Notes: generated by a model from the sequence alone, not told the origin. A DNA stretch of 5,174 bases from Oscillospiraceae bacterium (GCA_031283835.1 JAITBA010000156.1:1-5174); one strand, 5' to 3'. Counted from the stretch's first letter, positions 1 through 5,174 are shown. Program-made: numbers and translations.

Positions 1-953
1 TCACCGTGCTGGCCCCCGGGCTGTTGAGCACCGTGCAGGATGCGGGGCGCAAGGGCTTTTTGGCCAGCGGGTTCTCCCCTTCCGGCGCGATGGATTTGCC
101 CGCCGCGCGGCTGGCCAACTTGCTGGTGGGGAATTCGATGGACATGGCCACCATCGAAATGACCCTGCAGGGCATGCGCCTGCGCTTTGGCTGCGACGGC
201 GTGGCGGCCCTGACCGGCGCGGACTTTGGCGCGCGGCGCAACGGAACACCCGTGCCGACGTATCGGGCGTTTGCGGTGTGCGCGGGCGACGAGCTGACCT
301 GCGGCGCGGCAAAGAGCGGCTGCCGGGGCTACTTTGCTGTGGCGGGCGGTTTTGATTTGACGCCTGCGCTGGGGAGTTTTTCGACAAACCTCAAATGCGG
401 CGTCGGCGGGTTTGAGGGTCGCAAACTGAAGGCGGGTGATGTGCTGCCTCTGCGCTGTCCGCACACGCCGGTGGCACGGCAGAGCCAACGCGTGCTACCC
501 GTGCCGCCGCATTTGGACGAAACGCCGCGCACAAACATCGTGCTGCGCGCCGTGCCGGGCCCGCAGGCAGATTGCTTTGGGCAGGCGGGGACAGAAACGT
601 TTTTTGGCAGCTGGTATCACGTGACCCCGGCGTCGGATCGCATGGGGATCAAGCTGGAGGGCGCAAAAATCGCAAGCCACAGTGGCAGCGATATCATCAG
701 CGACGGCATTGCCGCGGGCAGCGTGCAGGTGCCGGCCAGCGGCAAGCCCATTGTGATGATGGCCGACCGCCAGACAACCGGTGGCTACGCGAAGATTGCC
801 ACGGTGATTTCGGCCGACCTGCCGCTGCTGGCACAGGCCCGGCCCGGCGACGCGGTGCGCTTTGTGCCGGTTTGTGTGGAAGACGCGCAAGCGATCGCGC
901 GGGAAGCGGCACAAGCACTCCGGCGACTCGAATATCAATTTTTAACGATTTGA
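1..953 (+). CDS. pxpC: Biotin-dependent carboxyltransferase family protein / 5-oxoprolinase subunit C (5' end outside window)
   Basis: This is the AHS2/CT_A_B family (PxpC, formerly KipA/YbgK). In bacteria PxpC works with PxpA and PxpB in the cytoplasm to hydrolyse 5-oxoproline to glutamate with ATP. Counting residues from the GTG at position 6, the family landmarks are: LLSTVQDAGR (6-15), SGAMD (26-30) followed by RLANLLVGN, EMTLQG, LTGADFGARRNG, the FAVAGGFDL/GSFSTNLKCGVGGFEGR block, SDRMGIKLEG (210-219) and TTGGYAKIATVI (257-268). All are intact and in order, so the gene appears functional. Family members usually begin with a few residues before the hydrophobic-Lys/Ala-PGLL stretch. The frame is also open back to the window edge, so the GTG at 6 is probably an internal Val codon and the true start lies upstream. 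It is closely followed by alr and probably shares a transcript. Whether it serves oxoprolinase or a related urea/allophanate-type carboxylase cannot be decided without the upstream genes, where pxpB would be expected. Confidence 0.92.
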   Translation, partial: TVLAPGLLSTVQDAGRKGFLASGFSPSGAMDLPAARLANLLVGNSMDMATIEMTLQGMRLRFGCDGVAALTGADFGARRNGTPVPTYRAFAVCAGDELTCGAAKSGCRGYFAVAGGFDLTPALGSFSTNLKCGVGGFEGRKLKAGDVLPLRCPHTPVARQSQRVLPVPPHLDETPRTNIVLRAVPGPQADCFGQAGTETFFGSWYHVTPASDRMGIKLEGAKIASHSGSDIISDGIAAGSVQVPASGKPIVMMADRQTTGGYAKIATVISADLPLLAQARPGDAVRFVPVCVEDAQAIAREAAQALRRLEYQFLTI

Positions 954-960
954 AGAACAC

Positions 961-965
961 GGGAG
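961..965 (+). promoter_or_regulatory. Ribosome binding site of alr
   Basis: GGGAG lies 5 nt before the ATG at 971, inside the 17-nt gap after pxpC. It fixes the alr start and argues against the long upstream extension of the same frame. No promoter-like sequence fits in this gap, so alr is probably transcribed together with pxpC. Confidence 0.7.
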
Positions 966-970
966 AACGT

Positions 971-2170
971 ATGTTACAACAATATTTGCGTACCTGGGCC
1001 GAAATTTCGCTGGACGCAATCGAACACAACGTGGCTGCCGCGCGGCAATTGCTTGCGCCGGGCACCAAACTGTGCTGCGTAATCAAGGCCGACGGCTATG
1101 GGCACGGCGCGGCGGCGCTGGCGCGTTTTTTGGACGACAAATGCGAATATTATGCCGTGGCAATTTTGGAAGAAGGGTTGGCGCTGCGCCGCGCGGGCGT
1201 TACCAAGCCCATTCTGCTGCTGGGCTACACCTCGCCCAACCAACACGAAACCGCGCTGGCGATGGACTTGACGCTGACGATTTTTTCGTGGGAACAAGCG
1301 CAAGCGCTTTCGAGAGCCGCGGCCAAAACGCAAAAGATCGCAAAGGCGCACATCGCGGTGGACACCGGGATGGGACGTGTGGGCTTTGCGGACGACGACA
1401 AGAGCGTCGCAACCATCGCGGCCATCGCACGGCTGCCGTTTGTTGCGCCGGAGGGGCTGTTCACGCATTTTGCGCGGGCAGACGAAACGGACAAAACCAG
1501 CGCGCGGGCACAATACCACCGCTACAAAACCTTCGCCGCCAAGCTTGCCGCCGCCGGAATCGAATTCCCCCTCCGGCACGTGTGCAACAGCGCCGCGCTG
1601 ATGGAGTTCGACGGCATTGCGCCGGGGCATTGCGCCAACGGCATGGCACGCTTCGGGATTTCGTTATACGGGCTTTATCCCTCGGAGGAGGTGGACAAGG
1701 CACTGCTGCCCCTCGCGCCGGCCATGTGCTGGAAAACCCATGTGGTGCACCTAAAAACCGTGCCGCCCGGCACCGGCATCAGCTACGGCCACACCTTTGT
1801 GACCGCGCGCGAAACCCGGGTGGCCACGCTCCCCGTCGGCTATGCGGACGGCTACCCACGGGCGTTGAGCAACCGGGGGCATGTCATCCTCCGCGGGCAG
1901 TTCGCGCCGATTCTTGGGCGGGTGTGCATGGACCAGCTGATGGTGGATGTGACAGATATTCTTGGCGTGGCGCAGGAAGAGGAAGTAATTTTGTTGGGCC
2001 GCCAGGGCGATTGTGCCATTAGCATGGAAGAAATCGGCGCGATGAGCGCCAGCTTCAACTACGAAACCGCTTGCCGCGTGGGCCAGCGCGTGCCCCGTGT
2101 GTATGTTTATCACGACAAGGTGGTGGATTTTCACTCGGTGCTGCCGTCCACTTTTCATGTCCCGTTCTAA
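971..2170 (+). CDS. alr: Alanine racemase
   Basis: This is a PLP-dependent fold-III enzyme that interconverts L- and D-alanine to supply D-Ala for peptidoglycan. It is cytosolic and normally a homodimer. The 399-aa product is close to the usual 370-400 aa. The N-terminal barrel carries the PLP lysine in IKADGYGHG (Lys39). MARFGISLYGLYPS gives the conserved Arg227 expected to contact the pyridine nitrogen. GISYGHTF gives the second catalytic base Tyr272 of the C-terminal beta domain. LPVGYADGYPR and GRVCMDQLMVDVTD are further family blocks, so all key residues are present. The ATG at 971 is chosen because GGGAG (961-965) lies 5 nt upstream and because family proteins begin with this R/T-W-A-E-I-S-L-D stretch. 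The same frame is open back to 572, but that part overlaps pxpC and has no family similarity. The 17-nt gap to pxpC suggests one operon. A hairpin terminator follows 110 nt after the stop. Confidence 0.97.
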   Translation: MLQQYLRTWAEISLDAIEHNVAAARQLLAPGTKLCCVIKADGYGHGAAALARFLDDKCEYYAVAILEEGLALRRAGVTKPILLLGYTSPNQHETALAMDLTLTIFSWEQAQALSRAAAKTQKIAKAHIAVDTGMGRVGFADDDKSVATIAAIARLPFVAPEGLFTHFARADETDKTSARAQYHRYKTFAAKLAAAGIEFPLRHVCNSAALMEFDGIAPGHCANGMARFGISLYGLYPSEEVDKALLPLAPAMCWKTHVVHLKTVPPGTGISYGHTFVTARETRVATLPVGYADGYPRALSNRGHVILRGQFAPILGRVCMDQLMVDVTDILGVAQEEEVILLGRQGDCAISMEEIGAMSASFNYETACRVGQRVPRVYVYHDKVVDFHSVLPSTFHVPF

Positions 2171-2280
2171 AAAACTTTTGCGCTTGCGGTTCTCCGGCAA
2201 AAAAACCGGTACGCGTCAAATCTCCCCGCTGCATCGCACGCCCACAAAAAAGTGCGGCTTCATCGGCTATATGTACAGGC

Positions 2281-2314
2281 CACTCCCGCATAGCTATGCT
2301 GCGGGGGTGTTTTT
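2281..2314 (+). terminator. Rho-independent terminator downstream of alr, overlapping the tnpW ribosome binding site
   Basis: CACTCCCGCA (2281-2290) pairs with TGCGGGGGTG (2300-2309) to give a 10-bp, GC-rich stem with one G-T wobble and a 9-nt loop. Five T residues follow directly (2310-2314). This is a textbook intrinsic terminator for the pxpC-alr transcript. The 3' arm contains GGGGGTG, one base from GGAGGTG, and lies 5 nt before the ATG of the next small ORF, so the same bases may serve as its Shine-Dalgarno sequence. The upper stem contains a perfect 12-bp palindrome (2288-2299). The spacer before it (2171-2280) shows no gene and no convincing promoter. Confidence 0.8.
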
Positions 2315-2322
2315 ATGCCAAA
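2311..2322 (+). repeat. 12-bp direct repeat, left copy (candidate attL core)
   Basis: TTTTATGCCAAA spans the end of the terminator T-tract and the first codons of the TnpW-like ORF. An identical copy lies at 4596-4607. Both are preceded by GGGTG a few bases upstream, with different spacing. A 12-bp match between these two short regions is unlikely by chance, though not impossible in AT-rich sequence. Confidence 0.4.
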
Positions 2323-2491
2323 AGCAAAGCCCGAAACGCCGACGAAAAAGACCGATACCGTGCAAGTGGAGGGCAAAAACTTCACGGTGATTCGTGTTTT
2401 TGAGGGCACAAAAACGGCCAGCCAACTACTCTGCGAGATGGCTGTCCGCCGCGTTGTGTGCATGACAACGAATGCGCAAGGCCAACTATAG
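2315..2491 (+). CDS. Small TnpW-like transposon-encoded protein (58 aa)
   Basis: This short ORF begins with ATG 5 nt after the GGGGGTG in the terminator arm and stops with TAG at 2489-2491, 42 nt before the preferred recombinase start. The product has a Lys/Pro/Thr-rich polar N-terminus (residues 1-15). A core follows, VEGKNFTVIRVFEGTKTASQ then LLCEMAVRRVV, resembling my memory of the TnpW pattern: basic/IG-x-T-x-Y-x-V-x-V-x-F-x-x-T-S-K-E-T followed by an amphipathic helix ending in R/K-x-V. TnpW-family proteins are about 60 aa and lie beside large serine recombinases in Tn4451-like clostridial elements; their role is not established. Length, location and pattern agree, but similarity is modest and judged by eye. 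It has no signal peptide, membrane segment or metal-binding motif. It could alternatively be an excisionase-like accessory factor. Confidence 0.6.
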   Translation: MPKAKPETPTKKTDTVQVEGKNFTVIRVFEGTKTASQLLCEMAVRRVVCMTTNAQGQL

Positions 2492-2518
2492 CTTGCTATG
2501 GAACTACCAACCCTCGTG

Positions 2519-2525
2519 AAGGAGG
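2519..2525 (+). promoter_or_regulatory. Ribosome binding site deciding the recombinase start (TTG 2534)
   Basis: AAGGAGG is a near-perfect anti-16S match and ends 8 nt before an in-frame TTG at 2534. The in-frame ATG at 2498 has no purine-rich sequence at a suitable distance and lies upstream of this site. Initiation at TTG 2534 is therefore preferred. Confidence 0.8.
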
Positions 2526-2533
2526 CGATTTTT

Positions 2534-4144
2534 TTGAGCGTACAGCAAAATTACAAAACCGGAATCTATTGCCGCCTGAGCGTGGACGACGGCAACGCCG
2601 GCGAGAGCATGAGCATTGGCAATCAAAAAGCAATGCTGACGGAATATGTGCAAAGCCAAGGTTGGAGTATCGAAGAGGTCTACGCGGACGATGGTTGGAG
2701 CGGCACAAATTTTGACCGCCCAAATTTTCGGCGCATGATTGGCGACATTGAACGTGGGCGCATCAATTGCGTGGTCGTCAAAGACCTGAGCCGGCTCGGC
2801 AGAAATTATATTCTTTGCGGTCAATATACCGAGATTTATTTTCCGCAAAAGAATGTGCGCTTTGTTGCCTTAAATGACGGCATTGATTCGCTGCACAGCA
2901 ACAACGACATCGCCCCGTTCAAAAATATTCTGAACGATATGTACGCGAAGGATATCTCCACAAAAGTGCGCGCGGCGCTCCGCGCCAAAGCCCGGCGCGG
3001 CGAATTTCTTGGCACCCACGCGCCCTACGGATATCTCCGCGACCCCAACAACAAGCACAAACTGGTCGTCAATCCCGAGGTTTCGGGTCATGTGCAGCGA
3101 ATTTTCGACATGGTGACAACCGGGCACAGCATTCATTCCATTCGGAATGTTTTGCGCGCGGACGGCATTCTTAGCCCCGGCGACTACGCGCGCTTTCGCA
3201 AGCATGACCCCGCCGACGGCCCCTTTGCGCCTATCTATCAATGGGATAAAAGCACCGTGCGGAACATTGTGCGGAACCAACACTTTTGCGGGGATATGGT
3301 GCAGTGCCGCAAGCGAATCGAGTCCTACCGAACCCACAAACATGTGCGAAACCCGCGCGAAGACTGGGTTGTTGTTGAGGGAACCCACGAGGGCATTATC
3401 GGCCGCCAGCAGTGGGACGCGGCCCAAAAGATACTGGAGGGCAGATCGTTCCGCATACAAAATGCCGACGAACCGCATCTGTTTTCGGGTCTGCTGTGGT
3501 GCCACGACTGCGGACGCAAAATGGCGCACCACTTGCGCGCAAGCGCCGGCCATTACTATTCCTGCGGCAGATATCGCGCGGAAGGGCCGAGCGCCTGCAC
3601 CTCGCACCACATCAAAGCCGAAGTTCTCAGCGAATTGGTCCTGCGGGATATCCAAAAACACGCGGAACTTTTGGGCAGTGACACGGATAAAGCGGTGAAG
3701 CGCATCACTGCGGCAACGTGCGCGGACGAAGAACGGCGGTTATCGACGGCAAAGAAAGAGCTCGTGACCCAGCGAAAACGGCAGACAGAAATCCTCTCGC
3801 ACATCAAAAAAATGTACGAACAGCACCTGAAAGGCAAACTGCCCGAAGAGCTATTCCAAACATTTTTGCAAGATTATGAAGCCGAGAACACCACGCTGTG
3901 CGGCTCCCTCCAAACCCTCGAGGACACCGTGCGGAACCTCGAAAGCAACAAAGCCGACGCCTCGCAGTTTCTGGCTCTGCTCCGGCAACACGGCGACCTG
4001 ACCGAACTAACCCGCCCCGTGCTCATGACCCTGGTCAACAAAATCAGCATTTCGGAGCCGCCGGATAGTTTTGGTTCAAACCGGCAGCAAACGGTGCGTA
4101 TTCATTATAAGTTTGTTGGCGCGCATTGCAGCGGTTCCACATGA
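2534..4144 (+). CDS. Large serine recombinase (TnpX-like, resolvase + recombinase + zinc ribbon + DUF4368)
   Basis: This site-specific recombinase cuts and rejoins DNA through a serine-DNA intermediate to excise or integrate a mobile element. From TTG 2534 it is 536 aa, shorter than classical TnpX (about 700 aa) but typical of compact clostridial members. Residues 8-155 form the resolvase domain: YCRLS with nucleophile Ser16 and Arg14, YADDGWSGTNFDRP (50-63), and VKDLSRLGRN (82-91) with Arg87 and Arg90. A recombinase domain follows (about 160-290; APYGYLRD, W-x-x-STVRNIVRN). A zinc ribbon has Cys323-x2-Cys326 and Cys344-x10-Cys355. A predicted coiled coil covers about 375-460 and a DUF4368-like tail ends in RQQTVRIHYKFVG. 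No frameshift or lost catalytic residue is visible, so it looks active. The start is set by AAGGAGG at 2519-2525; an ATG at 2498 would add 12 residues but lacks a ribosome site. It follows the TnpW-like ORF. No separate promoter was recognised. Confidence 0.95.
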   Translation: MSVQQNYKTGIYCRLSVDDGNAGESMSIGNQKAMLTEYVQSQGWSIEEVYADDGWSGTNFDRPNFRRMIGDIERGRINCVVVKDLSRLGRNYILCGQYTEIYFPQKNVRFVALNDGIDSLHSNNDIAPFKNILNDMYAKDISTKVRAALRAKARRGEFLGTHAPYGYLRDPNNKHKLVVNPEVSGHVQRIFDMVTTGHSIHSIRNVLRADGILSPGDYARFRKHDPADGPFAPIYQWDKSTVRNIVRNQHFCGDMVQCRKRIESYRTHKHVRNPREDWVVVEGTHEGIIGRQQWDAAQKILEGRSFRIQNADEPHLFSGLLWCHDCGRKMAHHLRASAGHYYSCGRYRAEGPSACTSHHIKAEVLSELVLRDIQKHAELLGSDTDKAVKRITAATCADEERRLSTAKKELVTQRKRQTEILSHIKKMYEQHLKGKLPEELFQTFLQDYEAENTTLCGSLQTLEDTVRNLESNKADASQFLALLRQHGDLTELTRPVLMTLVNKISISEPPDSFGSNRQQTVRIHYKFVGAHCSGST

Positions 4145-4240
4145 AATTTTTGTTGGATTTGCGTGGATTTTTAAACGATGCGGTGCCACGTGGATTGCCC
4201 CGGCCCGCAGGGGCTCCAGGGTGACCCCGGCCCGCAGGGC

Positions 4241-4518
4241 GTGCAGGGAGACCCGGGATCGCAGGGCACGCAAGGACTGCAGGGGCCGCGCGGGGCCAAC
4301 GGACAAGACGGCACCGGCGTAAGTATCCTTGGCTCCTACGCCACACCGGCCGATCTTCAGGCAGCCCACGCAACCGGCAGCGCCGGAGACGCCTATATGG
4401 TCGGCGGCGACCTCTACGTTTGGGGCGCAAGCAGCTGGGTCAACGCGGGCAACATCAGAGGGCCGCAAGGCATAGCCGGGGCACAGGGCGTGCAGGGCGA
4501 CCCTGGTTCGCAGGGCAT
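4241..4518 (+). repeat. Imperfect 29-bp DNA repeat inside the collagen-like blocks
   Basis: The stretch at 4241-4269 and that at 4490-4518 are nearly the same 29 bases, encoding V-Q-G-D-P-G-S-Q-G followed by T or I. They differ mainly at third codon positions. Such repeats are usual in Gly-X-Y genes and allow block duplication or loss by slippage or recombination. Confidence 0.6.
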
Positions 4519-4595
4519 AACCGGGGCGCAGGGGCCCCAAGGCCCGCAGGGCGTCGCCGGGGCGCAGGGCATGCAGGGCGACACGGGTGAATGCA

Positions 4596-4607
4596 TTTTA
4601 TGCCAAA
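4596..4607 (+). repeat. 12-bp direct repeat, right copy (candidate attR core)
   Basis: This is identical to 2311-2322. It lies a few bases after the last Gly-X-Y triplet of the collagen-like frame, at the compositional switch. Locally it also forms a small inverted repeat, GCAT-TTT-ATGC (4593-4603). Confidence 0.4.
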
Positions 4608-4803
4608 CCATAAAACCGCTTGCAAATCAACGCTTTTGGAAACCATGCTCAATAAAACGAGAAGTGATTGAGTGGCTTTGCAGGAACTACAGATACTACA
4701 AAACGCCAATCATCCGAGAGAGGAACGGACGGGATGCCCGTACGATAAATATGGACACGAATATGCCTACCGCTGTTCGTACACAACAATTTTCTGCGCT
4801 GAT

Positions 4804-4836
4804 ATCGCCGTGAGCATAATGTCTATGGCGATTTTT
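4804..4836 (+). terminator. Terminator-like hairpin in the spacer
   Basis: ATCGCC (4804-4809) pairs with GGCGAT (4827-4832). The stem can be extended by three inner pairs, two of them G-T, around an 11-nt loop. It ends in a run of five T (4832-4836) followed by A residues. It is weaker than the alr terminator. It could end transcription entering from the recombinase side or the transcript of an unrecognised small RNA. Confidence 0.45.
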
Positions 4837-4953
4837 AAAAAACACTCACTCTCATGTGTGCGTTTTTGCCGGATACAAGAGAAATTTAGGTGCATGGATT
4901 AAGCGAATCTTGCAAAAGCGTGACAGAAAACGCTCCGGGATATATTTCCGCAC

Positions 4954-4982
4954 TTGCTTTTTCTATCCATCAATGCTATATT
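4954..4982 (+). promoter_or_regulatory. Vegetative (sigma-A type) promoter for recD2
   Basis: TTGCTT (4954-4959) and TATATT (4977-4982) are separated by exactly 17 nt. The -10 box is preceded by TGC, an extended -10 element. Transcription would start near 4989, leaving a leader of roughly 28 nt before the ATG at 5017. The -35 box matches consensus only in its first three bases, so the call rests on the spacing and the -10 region. Confidence 0.55.
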
Positions 4983-5001
4983 AATGAAAAGCAGGGCTGG
5001 A

Positions 5002-5009
5002 GAGGAGGG
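5002..5009 (+). promoter_or_regulatory. Ribosome binding site of recD2
   Basis: GAGGAGGG is a strong Shine-Dalgarno sequence and lies about 8 nt before the ATG at 5017. It supports initiation there, even though that frame closes after 27 codons. Confidence 0.75.
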
Positions 5010-5016
5010 CGCAAAA

Positions 5017-5174
5017 ATGAACATTGCGGTTTCGATGGCGACTTTGGAAAGCCATAACTATATCGTTTCAAAACGAGGAAAATGGATACACGGTGCTTAA
5101 AACCCGAGTAAAAGGGTACGCAGATTTGATTGCGGTTGTGGGCAATTTAAGCGCTGTGACCGTGGGTTCTGTGC
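5017..5174 (+). CDS. recD2: RecD2-like ATP-dependent DNA helicase, N-terminus only, with an apparent frameshift
   Basis: RecD2 is a stand-alone 5'-3' helicase of superfamily 1 involved in DNA repair and replication stress. Only its N-terminal region is in the window. From about 5054 the frame reads ITISFQNEENGYTVLKTRV followed by KGYADLIAVVGNLSAVTVGSV. This matches the RecD2 N-terminal OB-like domain signature F-x-N-E-E-N-G-Y-T-V-L followed by a V-G-x-L/V segment. The well-supported ATG at 5017 (GAGGAGGG upstream) begins in a different frame, giving MNIAVSMATLES before diverging, and that frame stops at 5098-5100. Joining the two halves needs a net one-base change between about 5050 and 5066. 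This could be a real inactivating indel, an assembly or sequencing error, or less likely recoding. No alternative start in the helicase frame has a well-placed ribosome site; TTG at 5024 is too far from it. The gene continues past the window edge. The Walker motifs are not visible here. Confidence 0.75.

Larger units (their letters stand above)
2311..4607 (+). mobile_element. Putative small serine-recombinase element (tnpW-like + recombinase + collagen-like passenger)
   Basis: A 12-bp direct repeat, TTTTATGCCAAA, brackets the TnpW-like ORF, the recombinase and the collagen-like segment. The left copy (2311-2322) immediately follows the alr terminator stem. The right copy (4596-4607) coincides with the end of the GC-rich Gly-X-Y coding stretch and the change to AT-richer DNA. 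Removing the interval with one repeat copy leaves alr, an intact terminator, an AT-rich spacer and recD2, a sensible ancestral order. Large serine recombinases typically leave short shared cores at the two junctions, which fits. The recombinase is certain. The exact limits are inferred and could instead lie elsewhere in 2171-2314 or 4145-4610. Confidence 0.4.
4178..4813 (+). pseudogene. Collagen-like (Gly-X-Y) protein fragment, chimeric at its 3' end
   Basis: The frame opens at ATG 4178, just after a stop at 4172-4174, and runs 211 codons. Residues 9-45 are Gly-X-Y triplets rich in GPQG, GDPG and GVQG. Residues 46-94 are a non-collagen module of the form GSYATPADLQAAHATGSAG, then DAYMVGGDLYVW and a Trp-Val-Asn stretch. 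That module recurs in collagen-like surface and phage-fibre proteins of clostridia. Residues 95-137 resume Gly-X-Y triplets (GIAGAQGVQGDPG-type). From residue 138 (nt 4589) the composition changes to AT-rich and the remaining 74 residues resemble nothing collagen-like; they are probably read-through of non-coding DNA. There is no convincing ribosome site before 4178, and the usual N-terminal and C-terminal trimerising domains are missing. I read it as a fragment truncated at both ends, possibly carried by the adjacent recombinase element. A short genuine surface or exosporium-type protein starting MRCHVDCPGPQG cannot be excluded. Confidence 0.6.
4590..5016 (+). other. Non-coding spacer between the collagen-like fragment and recD2
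   Basis: This 427-bp region is visibly more AT-rich than the rest of the window. Short open frames cross it, for example 4672-4902 on the plus strand, but none has a ribosome binding site or recognisable protein family. It holds a terminator-like hairpin (4804-4836), a small AGCGT/ACGCT hairpin (4917-4934) and a promoter for the following gene (4954-4982). No tRNA cloverleaf or riboswitch consensus known to me was recognised. Confidence 0.6.

Noticed and set aside
572..970. 133-codon N-terminal extension of the alr frame
   Set aside because: It overlaps pxpC in another frame, has no family similarity, and the ATG at 971 has its own ribosome site and matches the normal racemase N-terminus.
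1072..2022. 316-codon open frame on the plus strand inside alr
   Set aside because: It is an Arg/Gly/Ala-rich shadow of the GC-rich alr gene with no recognisable domain.
2191..2210. CCGG-A7-CCGG symmetric element after alr, considered as an alr terminator
   Set aside because: The loop is A-rich and no T-run follows on the plus strand; the hairpin at 2281-2314 is a far better terminator.
2870..3661. 263-codon open frame on the minus strand inside the recombinase
   Set aside because: It lies antisense to conserved recombinase domains and has no ribosome site or known family; it is a shadow frame.
4076..4540. Minus-strand open frames opposite the collagen-like segment
   Set aside because: They arise from the antisense of Gly-X-Y codons, giving Pro/Leu/Arg-rich repeats, and have no independent support.
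2193..4873. 11-bp inverted repeat TCCGGCAAAAA (2193-2203) and TTTTTGCCGGA (4863-4873), considered as terminal inverted repeats
   Set aside because: Serine recombinase elements do not need terminal inverted repeats, the match is half homopolymer, and the positions fit the gene boundaries less well than the 12-bp direct repeat.
4672..4902. 76-codon plus-strand frame beginning with GTG
   Set aside because: It has no ribosome binding site, starts directly after a stop, runs through the terminator-like hairpin, and resembles no family known to me.

Overview
The window looks like chromosomal DNA from a GC-rich Firmicute, most likely a gut- or rumen-type clostridium (Oscillospiraceae/Ruminococcaceae-like). 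This is inferred from strong AGGAGG-type ribosome binding sites, a TnpX-like large serine recombinase paired with a TnpW-like small protein, a clostridial-style collagen-like protein, and RecD2. No rRNA, tRNA or CRISPR array was seen.

Layout: (1) 1-2170 holds two co-directional housekeeping genes. They are the 3' part of a pxpC-type biotin-dependent carboxyltransferase/5-oxoprolinase subunit and, 17 nt later, a complete alanine racemase (alr). (2) 2171-2314 is a non-coding spacer ending in a strong hairpin plus T-tract that should terminate the pxpC-alr transcript. (3) 2315-4144 is a small recombination module: a 58-aa TnpW-like ORF, then a complete large serine recombinase whose real start is probably TTG at 2534. 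(4) 4178-about 4589 is a collagen-like (Gly-X-Y) coding segment with no convincing start signal and no C-terminal domain. Its reading frame runs straight into unrelated, AT-richer DNA. (5) 4590-5016 is an apparently non-coding spacer with a terminator-like hairpin and a good extended -10 promoter. (6) 5017-5174 is the very start of a recD2 helicase gene, with its N-terminal codons in two different frames.

The most useful structural observation is a 12-bp direct repeat. One copy sits directly after the alr terminator stem and overlaps the tnpW start. The other sits at the point where the collagen-like segment meets AT-rich DNA. If these are the two junctions of the element, then tnpW, the recombinase and the collagen-like fragment were inserted as a unit of about 2.3 kb between alr and recD2, and the ancestral order was pxpC-alr-terminator-spacer-recD2. 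This is inference from the sequence and was not tested by comparison with other genomes.

Functionally, pxpC and alr belong to amino-acid and cell-wall-precursor metabolism, tnpW and the recombinase to site-specific mobility, and recD2 to DNA repair. I saw no clearly undescribed defence or enzymatic system. The points worth a second look are the element boundaries, the ribosome binding site embedded in the terminator, the truncated collagen-like passenger and the recD2 frameshift.
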